From Singulisphaera sp. (GTDB lineage Bacteria; Planctomycetota; Planctomycetia; Isosphaerales; Isosphaeraceae), in assembly GCA_027451445.1 (NCBI GenBank), contig DAIDJG010000074.1, positions 1 through 64,000 on the forward strand: a stretch of DNA of 64,000 bases, given 5' to 3'. The position numbers were made by a program, and so were the translations under genes. Below the pieces are notes generated by a model. It searched no databases, was not told the DNA's origin, and was given only the letters and a program-made list of their open reading frames with translations. Every line of letters begins with the position of its first letter. The first letter of the stretch is position 1. Positions 27,101 through 33,200 of the stretch are shown here, piece after piece.

Positions 27101-29562
27101 TTCGCCAGGGCGTAGTTGAAGCCCATGTCGATCGTATTATCAGTCGGATTGATGCTGACCGACGGGTTGAATGTGAACGTGGTGGGACTGCCGGAGAGGG
27201 ACAGCGCGACTTTGTTCTGGGCGTTTTGCGCGGAGGAGGCGAGCTGGAAGTGGGTGGGGTCGGCCGTGGCGATGGGCCAGTATGTAACGCCATCCGTGAG
27301 ACCGTTGATTCCCGACCCTTCATAGACGAAGTGATCACCCGCCTGGAACCCCGGGGCGAACGAGAACTGAATCGTGTTGGTGGGCTGAATCGTGATCGGC
27401 AGGTTCTGCTGGAACCCCTGGAACTCGGTGTCGAGGTTGAGCGGGACGGCTGAACCACCCGGTGTGGTCGCGAGTTGAAGCGCGTTGGGGTTCGCCGGAT
27501 TCACGATCGCATAGTAGGTGCCGCTGGAGAGGCCGCCGATGCGGCGGTTGGCCGCGGGAGCATAGGTGAGGGCCTCGCCATTCGTGAACCCGGGATTGAA
27601 CCCGAAATTGAGCGTTCCGGTCGACTCGTCAACGCTCGTCACCGGGATCGTGAGGGGGACGCCCGAAACCGTGCCCGACAGCGTTGGATAGGCGGCAAAC
27701 GTGATCGGTTCATCGTTGAGGGCATCGTCGAGCGTTTCCGCGAGCTGAATCTCGTTGCTCAGGTTCGCGGGGACGATGACGTAGTAGGTCTCACCGTCCT
27801 TCAGGCCGTCGATGGCGCCGCCACCGTTGCTGTTGTAGACGAGTTGCTGGCCCGTGCGGAAGCTGGCGAAGTCCGCCGAGGGGACACGGATGGCGTTGTT
27901 GCCAAAGTCGACGGCGGTGTACGGGTTGAACGTCTCGGTGGGGATGGCGGACGTGCTGCCGGAGATCATTGTGCCGGCGACGGTCGTCCGAATGTTGCTC
28001 AGGGTAGCGTTGACGGTGATCGTGCTGCCGAACTCGCCGTCGTTGTACGAGGCCGACCCGGTGGCTTGTTTGTTGGTGCTGTCGCCGTCCGCCGCGAACT
28101 CGACGTTGCCAGCGGCCTTGACGACGGCGTTCTGTTCGACAGTCGAAAGCGCGGTGTCCTGGCTGATGCCGACGGCGAGCGAGACCTGGATGCTATCCGG
28201 GTTCTGCGGTGTGCCGGGCTGGTTTTGCGTGACCGTCGCCGACCCCTTGGCCGTGGATTTGGCCACTGACTTGATCGCGACGTCGCCGCCGGTGGATTCG
28301 ACAAGGGAGTACGGCTTGAGGTCGGTCTCGGCGTCGGTGACGCCCATCATGAACGAGATGGCCGCGCCAAACTGGGTCCCGGCCGAGTAGATCGCCTGCC
28401 CCGTGGCGTCCGCTGTGGCCGTCGACTCGATGTTAACCGCCTGCTCGCCGATGATCTGGGTGTACTGACCGACGGTGACCGTGTCGCCCGCACTCTTGTA
28501 GCTGACCGAGAGCGGAAGGGTGAGCAGGTTCATACCAGGGAGCATGTTGATGACCTGCAAGCCCGCGTTGAGCGCGCTCGGCACCCAGCTCGCCCAGCTC
28601 CCTGAGGAATCGCTCACATCCCCGGAACCCCCTGACGAGGCACCCGACCCGCTCGATTTCGCTTGCTGTGCCAGATAATCGTTGAGCGACATGTCGCCGG
28701 AAACGGCCTGGATCTCGACTTCGCCCCCCTGGACCAGGGTGTAAACGCTCGACGAACCGTCCTGAAACGTCACGGCGGCGGAGCGTACGGCGGCGGAGAG
28801 GGTCGGGAACGTCAGGCCGTCGAGCGTGTAGTTGAGGTTCGTCGCCTTCAGGCCGATCGCGCCCTCCTTGAACCCGTGGTCGGCCTGCGCCAGCAACTGA
28901 GAGCCCGCGTCCACGGTGATCTGGGGAAAGGCCGAGTTGATGTTCACAATCGGAATGAGCGGGTTCGGGTTCACGACGGTCATCGTCAGGTCCCCCGACT
29001 CGCCGACCGAGGGCGCGGTTGCATAATTCAGGTTTCCCCCGGTGTCGCGGGTCGAGACCGTGACACCGCCTCCGGTGCTCGTGCCAACCGTGATGTCGGC
29101 GAAGTTCGTGATCGCAAGCGAGCCGCCCTGGGTATCGATCGTGCTCTGGATCGCAACGTTGCCCTGAGGTTTTGTCACCGATTGACCGTCGATCGTCAGC
29201 GCTTTTCCACCCGTGGTCAGCCCTTCCAGGTAGAGCGTCCCGCCAACATACACCTCGACGGTCGTATCCTGGGCGTGCAGATTGACCGTCGAACCCCCGA
29301 GGTTCGAGGTGTAGGTCGTGGACGTCTGATCGTGGTAGAGCAGGTTCCCGCTTGTGTCGGTCTCGAGGTAGAGAGAGTCTCCCGCCGAACCGGAGAACGT
29401 CACCGTACCCTTCGAGACGACGGGTTGGACCGTGAGCAGAATTCGCTCTTCCATGCGCTCGCACCCCAGGGCCAGCGCGGCACGCTGCTCCCGGGTCCGG
29501 GTCGACTTCGTCCGTGATTTCAGCCGAGGCAACCATCCGCGAATACCGGAAGAGCGGGACAT
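6127..29562 (-). CDS. Giant modular repeat surface protein, 7,811 residues, with planctomycete LExLExR motif
   Basis: A single uninterrupted 23.4 kb frame. The N-terminus has a basic leader and the planctomycete extracellular motif in degenerate form (LGCERMEERILL, residues 32-43), typical of exported planctomycete proteins. The modules in order are: beta-rich region; six ~80-residue repeats with G(L)xxGTxYYxI (about residues 560-1070); acidic linker; Gly/Ala-rich region with more than 30 repeats of the type SVNxIxNTxxAYIxGSTVxxxG followed by VTVTAxD (about 1740-3850), suggestive of beta-solenoid; a long beta-rich stretch; 16 copies of a ~110-residue LNVDDTGD unit (about 5090-6715); VAGNLSGTV repeats (about 6790-7150); and a C-terminal domain ending KNGVLSNG. 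Almost no cysteine. A perfect AGGAGG precedes the ATG. Likely a secreted adhesin or matrix protein; no enzyme domain was recognised. The secretion route is unknown and no C-terminal membrane anchor is visible. Confidence 0.92.
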   Translation of the reverse strand: MSRSSGIRGWLPRLKSRTKSTRTREQRAALALGCERMEERILLTVQPVVSKGTVTFSGSAGDSLYLETDTSGNLLYHDQTSTTYTSNLGGSTVNLHAQDTTVEVYVGGTLYLEGLTTGGKALTIDGQSVTKPQGNVAIQSTIDTQGGSLAITNFADITVGTSTGGGVTVSTRDTGGNLNYATAPSVGESGDLTMTVVNPNPLIPIVNINSAFPQITVDAGSQLLAQADHGFKEGAIGLKATNLNYTLDGLTFPTLSAAVRSAAVTFQDGSSSVYTLVQGGEVEIQAVSGDMSLNDYLAQQAKSSGSGASSGGSGDVSDSSGSWASWVPSALNAGLQVINMLPGMNLLTLPLSVSYKSAGDTVTVGQYTQIIGEQAVNIESTATADATGQAIYSAGTQFGAAISFMMGVTDAETDLKPYSLVESTGGDVAIKSVAKSTAKGSATVTQNQPGTPQNPDSIQVSLAVGISQDTALSTVEQNAVVKAAGNVEFAADGDSTNKQATGSASYNDGEFGSTITVNATLSNIRTTVAGTMISGSTSAIPTETFNPYTAVDFGNNAIRVPSADFASFRTGQQLVYNSNGGGAIDGLKDGETYYVIVPANLSNEIQLAETLDDALNDEPITFAAYPTLSGTVSGVPLTIPVTSVDESTGTLNFGFNPGFTNGEALTYAPAANRRIGGLSSGTYYAIVNPANPNALQLATTPGGSAVPLNLDTEFQGFQQNLPITIQPTNTIQFSFAPGFQAGDHFVYEGSGINGLTDGVTYWPIATADPTHFQLASSAQNAQNKVALSLSGSPTTFTFNPSVSINPTDNTIDMGFNYALANTLPTGTALVYYGALGTDIANLSDGTTYYVVQDPANPRIMRLASTAALAQAAYQAGLQNLTTQSAADTANAAALGATWTAQAIDSVRQGAPPPVGTFPLTVDSTANTLDFGFNPGFSYKQPVVYNGPASGSEAINGLTPGNTYYVSVSDPVNNPGVIQLLDASGNVVPISLTSGTTTTVEFSTPFQTPIHISNNAITFGDPSNPFDPGYHQGDPFVYEGPVSSPGDVGVTGLVSGTTYYVIPGATTGTYELADSLAHALAGNALPISLGSATSTHINATMPLAPVDNRPTDIISFGSNNPDVMFGTKHILKPVAVEGLTIGSKLGVDDGSEAETGIGEEPKLGDKLSKPAVAAPAINSWASQLFASPADPNAHNSTAKESPASAVEGLPGGSGSSPSVSLAGAIVVQVELNTVKTDITGTAVLESAADLSVNSSLEVNTDTKAASELAKPEAGAEGGGGGGEATGGTSGSLAIMVGVYLPTVTATVEDGAQLDAYGTLTVSAKTEYPLIVPTTTAALQSKFGEDPTKFVGDLLSDSELGAAGLLINNDALSSVKNGAEGSVGIAGNLQVLVYVNDTEAIVGNAKINQKASDPNYLGDGSNLALQNPGQSVAVTAETDYNNIAEGGKFALNLSPEEFVKNYREKGAKGAVGEAFNLYGDDAAGSGYGASIYINALDDTTIAQISSGAKIGVGASGTLNVLANHQVLAISLVQAGVGASGDIGFDGTISWYNLDSTTIAQIQDGVTVNAGYDANNHPLPAGAVSVQATDNTIAVGVTGGAVKSQHLGVGVTVAVNNVSRTTEAVIGSLNTPAQKGNYDVGSLNVNAQNTGFVASVAYAAVSVTQPPPTPPEPQNSSNNNDPLDGTSLPNLFDESKQSEDPLDGVSLPGLFGEAGQTEEQVQGKSGIAVSGDASLNVIQNTTLAYINDHGTFVTNATSPLAFNPDQQQSSNTIHFAAKTGLVTGDPVTYSAGTSGIGGLNNNQTYYAIVVDPYDIQLADTLAHAESRQALTLSASGATGKQTLTTADGSALTFLPSAIQTSVIAFTTPNTLAAGQAVQYKTSGSPIGGLTNGGVYYVIPVDANDFELAGTYADALDGNPIALDFSKGSGTQTFTPLTANVQAAERTIIVSVAGAIGTAQSNTSSATAVAGSFSADAVITKTRAFIDGATLSTNQLNVTANNAGYIGSLTAGASGATAIAGQSSNAVAGSVSVDIILPDTEAYVTGATLNLGADSNITATDHSEIWTIAGSGAFGGSGGYGAAISVNIIGTENNRASTLAYIAGTTITQTGGSMTVSATDANPSDQPRIVAIAGSLGVNTQATGAAGAGMVAVNFIADETDAYVTGSTIQPAAGGTTGNSNLAVTSFDNSWIISIGGAVTVSQKTGIGAGIGYNQIDANTHAYINSSTVAVNGTVTVTATDNAEIAGGTVGVGVSAGSGGIAGAGSASVNEITDTTDAHIASNSDVTAGGAVSVSASDTSMIVSVAGGVAIATQGAAVGAAVSYNLVTNSIKAYIDGSTVDSTGSDVNVRATSSPLLVAIAVGGSGGSGFALGGSITINSIANDLDAHISNGSAITAHGNVSVTASEGATMYVLAGGIAVSTGSAAVGASIAYNYMGGSFDPANPDAVDHNSATTNGITAYIDGSTVEAGGSVTVGAGFAPPSSVADPTSALVVTSFKLPTDTSQLFSNTIAGSGGAGFALGATVSLNFVRNSENAYIANTPANGSVTAGGPITVYSTDASQIDSGAFSIAGAESVAAGAAVATNDISNTVRAEIAGANVSTSLGGVSVTATSSSLIANATVGGAASGQAAVSGSVSVNEIHNTVDAHIANMSTVTAPGSVNVAALDSSVIAVLAGALGASGAAAASVASATNDVGDTLTAYIDASTVQSSGGDVDVTATFAPPTNLPSVFGTSLDAQINALAISGAGAGDAAAAGSIALNWITNSVQAYVDDLAASQSVAANLGTFNVTASDSATIHAAAGTVTGAGAAAVGASVSYNYIGGDPNAPASPTVNKVLAYLKNDAGTIQANTIDVKATDTSTIDNYTVAGAGSGAFAFGGAVALNFIRDDVEANVNNSTNVAGTQGIALLAQENAAINALSGSLAVAGGVGGGLGGAYNDIKNTIQASISDSTATSSGSDVSAQALSTSTIDAKGAGIAASGASALAGSASVNLIEDTINAFINGSHVTAYGNVNLLATSSDSITAWSGTLSAAAGASGGGTVVVNVLKTNTNAYVENSTVNAAANGSAINVSNWDPAADTASTESVNGLAVIAENSVQISVVAATGSAGGAAGLGMNVVVNNVGDGTNAYIDGSTINNTTNPGQTVVVRAIQTTNISSGGGVVAAGAGAAAVGADADIVSNATRASITGSTVTAGGNGVTGGVEVGAWSRETVQSITGGVAAAGLAGVAGGASGVNVSGSTQAYIGASSTVNTTGNLNVVANDESKLTLDDGYIGAAGAVGSGGSVAVALLGNVTTADITNSTTNANGETQVEADSHETVSDVVVAVGAGGALGLGLSAGVVLLHGTTAASINAANVNQNAAFATGSSQSVVVHANDTVNQSNDLGTIGAGVVNGGVGAGVNVVVIENAVDAHVAQSNVQAAQGAVDIAATGNKTVTTDVFSFAGGADFAVDGALALISIGTGLDTQGSGQLSPKMTTDVNTTIALNNGAVGLNTNLSTVQNAQNDTQTTGQTVNNAFSTTKNVSLAGETLDRWPADTTTIENAENTTSPPTDVTAYVGSGSTVYGGAGVNVKATDTVLVHAIVGGVGGSLGTSVGGSVGIVDLGDATQAYVDDGATVSAGSSGAINVQAGYTGGPAKSGSPMVESYAGQGGLASSLGAQAAFVNDSATQQAFVGHTSSGALGDAVVTSGAGLNVSALATRTLSANAKGVSIAGGDSAGVSAASVASTGNTLAFLGQNVQLGQSTGQTLGGLTINATANNTLSSDVFGIAASLATSGAGGTGTETVSGNVEAYVDSGSALSVSGSVSIEASSTSSLSGTTDGGAGGLVGGVGEMSAKATKNAGATKAYLNDLNSLTAGGNLTDEAIETDNVTTSATAGAGGVGAGVAGASADAEASPNVYAGLSSGDSSAQFTVGGTADIKSFALGNTSAKANGVGAGLAAGVGDSDATSKWTPTVESTIGPWTQISTTTGDIDVRAFNNYSDASTPAQQANNEASSTATASGGAAFSVVGANASSTSDATVTAHLQNNDTISAGNALNVTGASSNRLHAEADGTNGGIIGAGSSSATGTLGSTVYARTDDTTTGQTRLAAGHSIAFLATASNVAADNQNQGNYADAGIKVTGGSGGIVGHGAAAATVTITDPITQASLGMNTIVNAPNASLQIVSQNTDDLEAAATETVGGAVANNETDSTSTIKGSQTLANIDSGSQIFVAQLTLSATDGSITQLASSDSSVPFDLAGTNTANSTVSTGVSDLANIYGSNTTITTSGAVTITAQAVNSNTVSHAHTTTTGLTGTLSSNAGNDKTLNVKVHTDSGSQITAGSLLVNALQPTPDNDNYVHDATTDAKTVVQTVTVVIGTVCHVVGEVVSLGGLLFSPDEVCDDITKTIQTVLGGATDTTSPGTETNANTIDFNSNVAIGSTADAALTVDANGNITKDDGISATVNGNEVDVASLTNSGAGSVELNAPGGVTEGSSNLQFTVSFNSVDITNASTKNLVLQNIEGFNVSNPPTITVNDSMSSMTSWQYKLTTNASASGFDIENTNPSGGDIILDGDIVNVGGMTTIQAAGGSILAGTSSALLYTRLLTLDAAGGTIGTSTAPLLVSPIIDPNDPSGLQQASAASGVYLTLSPRGGTTAPVVQLGNISSTTGDIVVSVQDCEGQVQVTTGSGDNTSTTTQVVPVAATVDLQAITASQGSVNLNLGSTTTVATNAVFTGLVSSPSGTTTINATGTIEDSNLTNDVSAATIDLIATGDIGSPADPIQTQVGTLEASSGGSLDVHNSGNLAADGVSAAGAILLIVTKSAAQSGNFAVDSGSTVTTSTGPVTVQAAHNITVTAGSSITTKGTVTLHGGYGEASTATSTIDVSGDVLGSANTVEGDIGTDTVSATGDANFALSQTALNRFNGTSLEDAFVLSSIENATLTGGASANTFTVSQWSGVANLDGAGAGDTFTVDLNGSGSGTTNIADSGTTGTDSVIVNSSASNNAFTLDGTQVALGQEQVNDTAAIESLTVNGQSGADTFTVHDESVPTTLNGQGGSNTFSVLAIHAPLTINGGTGPNAVNVGSITPFNNGLVDNIQSTLTVIGSGSDTLDVDDTGSNAARTGTLTASALTGLNMGAGGIAYSGLSALNVELGSGSDTFNVLSTAAGTTTALDTGGGTNTVNVGGTAPFNDGIVSGVQGSLAIAGHGSDTLNVDDTGDTAAATGAITTTSVTGLGMGSSGVSYSELKALNVGLGTGGNTFNVQATATGMTTTLDTGAGTNANVVNVGSLAPSIGGVAATIQGPLVINSQGQDASGHPLDSLNVDDTGDSAAATGTITTAGLNGLGMGPSGITYGGLKALNVNLGTGGNTFNVPSTAAVTTVTVNTGAGTNANVVNVGSLAPGVGGVVATIQGPLVINGQGQDGTGHPLDTLNVDDTGDTSAATGTLTASWLTGLGMGSGGILYSGVKALNINLGTGGNTFNVQASAVGMTTTVNTGTGTTSSTINVGSQAPGAGGVTAQVQGPLVINGQGRDGLGHVIDTMNVDDTGDAASASGTLTASSLTGLGMAPTGISYHGLSTLTVNLGKGGNTFNVQSTAAGTATTVNTGAGTNANAVNVGSLAPATSGTVAPIQGPLMIDGQGRDGSGQVLDTLNVDDTGDAAGASGTLTATKITGLGLAPSGIAYSGLKALNVSLGTGGDTFNVLATAAATTATINTGAGSVPNVVNVGSLAPGVGGATAPIQGPLVVNGQALDGSGHAIDTLNVDDTGDNTSASGTLTATNLKGLGMGSSGISYRGLNTLNVNLGTGGNTFSVQSTAAGTTAYVNTGAGAVANTINVGSLTARIQGSLVINGQGRDGLGHVIDTLNVNDTEDTVCTSGLLTATTVTGLGMAPSGIAYNGLKALNINLGTGGNTFNVQSTAVVTTSTINAGAGTKANVVNVGSLAPSTGGIAATIQGPLVVNGQGQDASGHVQDTLNVDDTGDATAATALLTANRLTGLGMGSAGIAYNGLKALNINLGMGGNTFNAQSTAAVTTSTVNTGAGTAPNVVNVGSLAPTSGGVVASIQGALVVNGQGRDGAGGVIDRLNVDDTGNTATASGTLAATTITGLGMGSSGITYDGLKTLNVNLGTGGNTFNVQSTAALTTSTVNTGAGMNANVVNVGSLTPNADGTVALVQGSLLINGQGRDGSGHLIDTVNVDDTGDAAIATGLLTSTKVTGLGMAPSGIVYNGLKALNISLGTGGNAFNVQSTAAVTTSTINTGAGSTPNVVNVGSLAPSTGGVAAPVQGPLVIHGQGRDASAHVLDTVNVDDTGDVASATGTLTATHLTGLEMGPSGIAYDGLRALNINLGAGGNVFDVQSTAAVTTSTVNTGAGNLPNVVNVGSLAPTVGGVAAPVQGALVVNGQGRDSLGAALDTLNVDDTGNTSKATGTLTATDITGLGMGSSGIAYDGLKTLNINLGTGGNCFNVQSTAAVTTSTVNAGAGSNANTVNVGSIAPNTGGVVARIQGPLLINGQGRDANGHVLDTVSVDDTGDTRLATGMLTAAKVNGLNMDTTGIAYDGLKALNISLGTGGNQFYVQSTAAVTTSTINTGAGDNTDLVNVGGFSLNLGGVDSPIQGPLVINGQGRDANGHLLDMVNVDDSGDTAGTTATLTANTLMGLGLGPAGMTYNGLKQLSISLGGQNDTFNVMSTPSGTTTTLMTGGGANTVNVGSVNPFNAGTLLPVLGTFDLVGEGTDTLNVDDTGVTMAQSGTLTDNQLTGLSAGPVLYSGVDLLNVKLGSGANTLAVNVAPGQNLPQTTNIDGGPNPANVMPTLNWGTNLNGTLQITDFPTLESVKLGGDIIGTLNTTGAIASLQVGDSVLANATVNTPSIGSMSVGHMLAGAINVTDDLGSLNVGPASMNTTGVAQGLAGAQPSYAPGDDLSGTVQVGGTLTTLSVAGNLSGTVRETGTVHGVYLGGGVASTGKLCVVNTAAPQTAALQTLSETGALAGTLTVAGNVNTLAIGPTQTPAAGDDLSGLVNVGGSLTTLSIAGNLSGTLNGAGTIQTASVLGDLNGLLSVTGVLNFLSVGGSIHANARVSASNLGNVTIGPASTPTAGHDLAGQVLTTGTLTTLKVAGNLSGSVCETGTLQTLCVGGSLTSTGAITTSIVNGSAGSLNSLTIGKDLAGQVKVAGSLEQATIGGGAPGAVVAGTVGSIAVGAAYGPCALIVNEAGIERMVEVTSPVTPLLPSQSPTMMPANLFPAVRFQEYYEGLASTTKPSSPILTVRVSNTSPTTNLFDLSLVTDSNQAKFDLARLDSKNNSASGVVNVSVEGDILSAVTAAASAYFGGPINPSGVYLPADKIQGVGVRDFVPNGSIHAASIQAVAFGRYTSGITTVSAATAQASNAMALLATTTKVVPAGSTSTSRMATLVVPFADVNPVAFFYGSVGTGGAFAPSDVLFSIEDSTAYPTPSADNLARGSDVALVTVYDPTITTQNASLQTIAIHGDNASVSTSQTIAQSLTSTGPLGDVTLQGPFNGLLSAPCLFGSLTFNGGPLRGIVQTTGLATDPLTGATFQVPADLGRVYTTANGALTTTTIHSTGSTMSGTIKSAGNLISQVIADVGLMGVVEAQGNIGVAGSALGGVVVNGPFSGTIVALGNLAGNVAVSGNVTSTAGNGLSGVIAANGAITGNLSFGGTFGGSILTPGVDSGNVMFTGRMLAGRIVALNGLTGNVTASGGLDAASAIISGAGIGNASAGTTVTIGGTNKGFIAAVGAINSAGTIGGTVFKQQTAGSPGAIAIDAIFTKSVGASLSLTDLFDAAPLYTYNMPKPLNLILLKQMIANEKALVVKNGVLSNG
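8100..9200 (-). repeat. Protein-level repeats VAGNLSGTV within the giant gene
   Basis: Short repeats of about 25-35 residues of the form VGGSLTTLSIAGNLSGT are repeated through this stretch, with linked segments such as GPASTPTAGHDLAGQV. They follow the 110-residue repeats and precede the C-terminal domain. They look like parallel beta-helix turns, which is inference from the periodic small hydrophobic residues. Confidence 0.7.
9419..14320 (-). repeat. Sixteen-copy tandem array with 330 bp period inside the giant gene
   Basis: The codons for NVDDTG recur at 9419, 9722, 10052, 10382, 10712, 11042, 11372, 11702, 12032, 12341, 12671, 13001, 13331, 13661, 13991 and 14294. Twelve of the 15 steps are exactly 330 bp, one is 309 bp, and the two end steps are 303 bp. 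Each unit reads approximately LNVDDTGD, ATGTLTATxxTGLGMG, GIxYxGLKALNxNLGTGGN, TFNVQSTAAxTTxTxNTGAG, VVNVGSLAPxxGGVxAxIQG and PLVINGQGRDxxGHxxDT. The Asp/Gly-rich unit ends suggest calcium binding, but that is inference. Internal copies are more alike than the terminal ones. Confidence 0.9.
18000..24360 (-). repeat. Gly/Ala-rich beta-solenoid-like repeats (more than 30 copies) in the giant gene
   Basis: The motif A(Y/H)IxGSTV, preceded by SVNxIxNT and followed about 10 residues later by VTVTAxD and then AGGVAxSG, recurs more than 30 times with spacing near 60-80 residues. Copies are diverged, unlike the 330 bp array. Similar repeats occur in very large bacterial adhesins. Fold assignment is by analogy. 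Confidence 0.75.
23760..27900 (-). repeat. GxTYYxI repeats, eight copies in two clusters within the giant gene
   Basis: Six copies lie at about 26350-27900 and two at about 23760-24300. Each has a core such as GLSSGTYYAIVNPAN followed by a QLAxTxxxA segment and a TFxFNPGFxxG segment. The second cluster is separated from the first by the linker region and by a proline-rich spacer at about 24440-24590, in which DPLDGxSLPxLF occurs twice. Confidence 0.75.
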
Positions 29563-29567
29563 CGGTA

Positions 29568-29573
29568 CCTCCT
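29568..29573 (-). promoter_or_regulatory. Shine-Dalgarno site of the giant gene
   Basis: A perfect AGGAGG on the minus strand, 5 bases before the ATG at 29562. It fixes the start of the 7,811-residue protein and suggests that translation is efficient. Confidence 0.8.
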
Positions 29574-30228
29574 GGTGTCGATCTGGGGGTTGAGCGTCTT
29601 GAGAATCACCGGCGCGCCGGAGCGAAGTCCCGGCCCGCAGGGCGCGCGGGACGGACGATCCTCGCTCAGGAGACTCGCTGCTTCGTGATTAACTGTCGAC
29701 CAGACGTCTTCGGCTGGTTTTGAGTAACCTGTTCGGCACCAATTACTTGGGGCCTCTTACCGTCGCATTTGAGAAGTTCGGCGTCGGCCAAACACGGCCG
29801 TGCGCGACGAGCGCGCAATACCAAACCTCGCGACGGAATGGCGACACAAAAGGAAGCCTAGAACACAAGTTTCACGTGCGCCTTTTTATTGCCAAATTTT
29901 TTGAGACCGACATGCCCAAGAGCTGATCGGTTGACCTCGATCCAGTCCGCCTCCCTGCCCTATCAAACACGAAGCATACTTATTAGACGTAGCGTCTACC
30001 GGTCTCGAACGCGCCGCCCCTGAGTCCCACACCGCTGGGCTGGCGGATTGCTTCCTCATGCTCGAGGTTTTAAACTGGCGAACATCCCGCTGAGTCGACG
30101 GACTGAATTCGCGACAACCAACCTACCTTGTTCGACAGCCGCACGGCGCCTGCCCGGATAACCTGCCACCCTCCTCATTTAAGAAAGCCCGGCGCTCGAC
30201 TCCGCCATACTCTTTCCTCGTTACGACA
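29574..30228. other. Divergent intergenic region, no gene seen
   Basis: This 655-base spacer separates the divergently transcribed giant gene and the second DUF1592 gene, and must hold both promoters. An AT-rich patch is visible around 29880-29905. No reading frame with protein-like composition and no clear promoter consensus or hairpin was recognised. Confidence 0.6.
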
Positions 30229-33200
30229 ATGACGACGATACCCCGTAAACGAAACGTTCGAAGTCAGGCCATCTCGGCCGCGACGTACTGTTACCGGCTC
30301 ACCTTGGTGCGTCGGGGCATCGTTCTGCTATTGCTTTCGGTCACAATGCTCGTTCAGGCCACGAGCTCGGCTGCGCAACTCGTGGGTGAGGAGAAATCGC
30401 TTGGTCAAGCCTTTGACGTCCAGGTGAAGCCGTTCTTGAAGAAGTATTGCGAACGCTGCCACAACCTGGAAAAACGCACGTCGGGGATCCGCGTCGATCA
30501 CCTCAATTCCGCGCTCGAGGATGGGCATCTCAAGACGTGGGCGGGTGTTCGGATGCAGATTGAGACTGAGGCCATGCCGCCCGAGGAGGAGCGTCAGCCG
30601 TCAACGTTGGAACGTCAACAGATGACGGAATGGATCACGAGAACCTTGTCTGTGGCACGTGCGCGGCCGGCACCCAAGAATGGCGGGGCACGCCGACTGA
30701 CCGTCGCGCAGTATCGCAACACACTGCGCGAGTTGTTGCTTCTCGAAGACGATCTTACGGATGTGCTGCCGCCGGATGCCGTCTCGCGCGACGGGTTCGT
30801 GAACAACCAGGAGACTCTCGCGCTCTCGCCGCTGCTGGTTGAGGCCTATCTCGCGATCGCCGAGAAGGCGCTCGATCGGTGCATTGTCGATCCGAAGTCC
30901 CGGCCTGTGATTCAATATTTTCGCGTCGATCTTGGCACGGCCATCAACCCCGCGCCTTGCCCGGACCGGCTCATTCTCGGGGCGAACAGTCTGCTCCTGG
31001 ACAATCGTGACTTCGTGGTCACGGAGCCAAAGCTCAGCAAGCCCTTCGACTTTGAGCCGTTCGTGATGCAGACGAAATATCGTTTCATCGAAGGCTACGC
31101 GGGGAATGACACCGTCCGCGGTTGGCGCGAGTACGACAGCATCTACCACGCCGTTTTCGCCTGTATGCGCGGCAGCGTCGGCTACCCGAAAGGGTTCGCC
31201 TACAATGTGGTGCCGCAGGGTTTGTTGCTGCGGCCCTCCATCACAAACGACGAGACCTTTGAAGGAGACAGTACCTACGGCCCCAAGGCAAATTTCAAGA
31301 TTTCGCTGCGCGAGCTCCCCGACGACGGTCGCTTTCGCGTCACGGTGACGGCGGCAAAATACGACGATGGGCTGTTGCTCGATCGAGGCGCCCCGCCACA
31401 ACCGGTGCGCGCGGACGCGGTGGTCGGCCAAGATTTGAAAAAGCCGCAGACCGTCACGATCAAGGAGGCTGGAATCTACCAGGTCGACGTGTATCCGGAA
31501 CGAGGGACAGTGGTCGAATCCGAAGGGCGGCCCGCGACCTCACCACCTCGCGGGACGGTTCCCAATATCACGCTCATGCTGGGGGAGAGGCAGTTCGCGG
31601 CGCGTTGGCAACAGCCCGCGTTCCTGGCGGTCCGGCTGCCGGTTGGCGAACTCGCGGTGCAGTCCCAGCAAACTGGGCTGGCGCGGTTCGACCGCATCGT
31701 CCTGACGCCGCTTGCCGCCGACACCGAGCTCGCCAAACGATTCACCGCGTTCGAGCAGCGATCGCCGAGGCTCGGCGTCCACATGGGTCTGCGACGCGAT
31801 TGCGGCAGCACGCTCAACCAGGTCGGAGCGGCTCAGACGGTCGGCGACAGCACACTCGCACGCTTTGTGTTCGAAGGAGCGATCCGCAACTTCCCCAGTC
31901 CGGACGTCGAGAAAGATAACGTCAATTACCTTGCCGGCATTCGTGAGATTGGCGTCCGCAGCGAATCGACCGACGGGCGGGACATTCCTCGACTGCTCAT
32001 CCGGTCCGTCGAGTTCGAGGGCCCGTTTTACGACGCGTGGCCACCAGCCTCACATCGCAACATCTTCATCGACGCGGAGCACAAGGACGATCCGCACGCC
32101 CACGCGCGTCAAATCATCCGCGAGTTCGCCGCCCGTGCGTTTCGGCGTCCGATCACGACGCAGGAAGAGTCGTCGCTCGCGGCCGTTTTTGACACCGCGT
32201 TCAAGTCCGGTGCGAGCTTTCAGGACAGCGTAAAGGATGCGCTGCAAGTGGTGCTGACATCGCCTCAGTTCCTGTTCTTGATCGAGAACAGCAGCACCTC
32301 CGAAGCCGAGCCGCTCGACGAGTACGAACTGGCGTCGAAGCTATCATACTTCCTCTGGAACGGGCCGCCCGATCGCGAGACATTGAAACGGGCCGCAGCC
32401 GGTACACTGCGAACAGGCCTGGATGCCGAGGTCGCTCGATTGATTGAGGATCCGCGCTTTGCGCGATTTGCGAGCGAGTTCACGGGGCAATGGCTGGCGC
32501 TCGACAAATTCCAGGTCCTCGAGCCAGATCGCGGCCGCTTCCCGAAGCTCACGCGCGACACACGCGGCCAGCTCCGGCAAGAGCCAGCGCAGTTCGTGCA
32601 GCATCTGATCCGCAACAATCTCCCGCTGCGGAACCTGATCGCGTCCGACTTCATCGTCGCGAACGAAGTCGTCGCAAGCTATTACGATCTTGGCGACCGC
32701 ACCGAAAGCGGGCTGGGATTCGTGGCGATCCCGCACGGTCGGCCTGAGCTGGGAGGTGTGTTTGGCCAGGCGGCGATCCTGGCGGGACTGTCCGACGGTC
32801 GCGAGTCGAACCCCGTCAAGCGCGGAGCCTGGCTCGCGCGCCGGATCATCGCCGAACCGCCGGACGATCCACCGCCCAATGTCCCTGCGCTCAAGGAAGA
32901 AACGAAAAAACTCTCCCTGCGCGAGCGGCTCGAGCGCCATCGCAACCAACGCGGATGCGCCCAGTGCCACGCGAAAATCGATCCGTGGGGCGTGCCCTTC
33001 GAGGAATTCGACGCCGGCGGCCGCCTGAAACGCGACCCCGTCGATGCCCGTTCGACATTGCCCGACAGGACCGAGGTCGCCGGTGTTAACGATCTGAGAC
33101 GATACCTGGCGGAAGACCGCATCGATCAGGTCGCCTTCAGCGTGCTCAAACACCTCGTGACCTACGCGACCGGCCGCACTCTTTCTCACAATGAGCTGGA

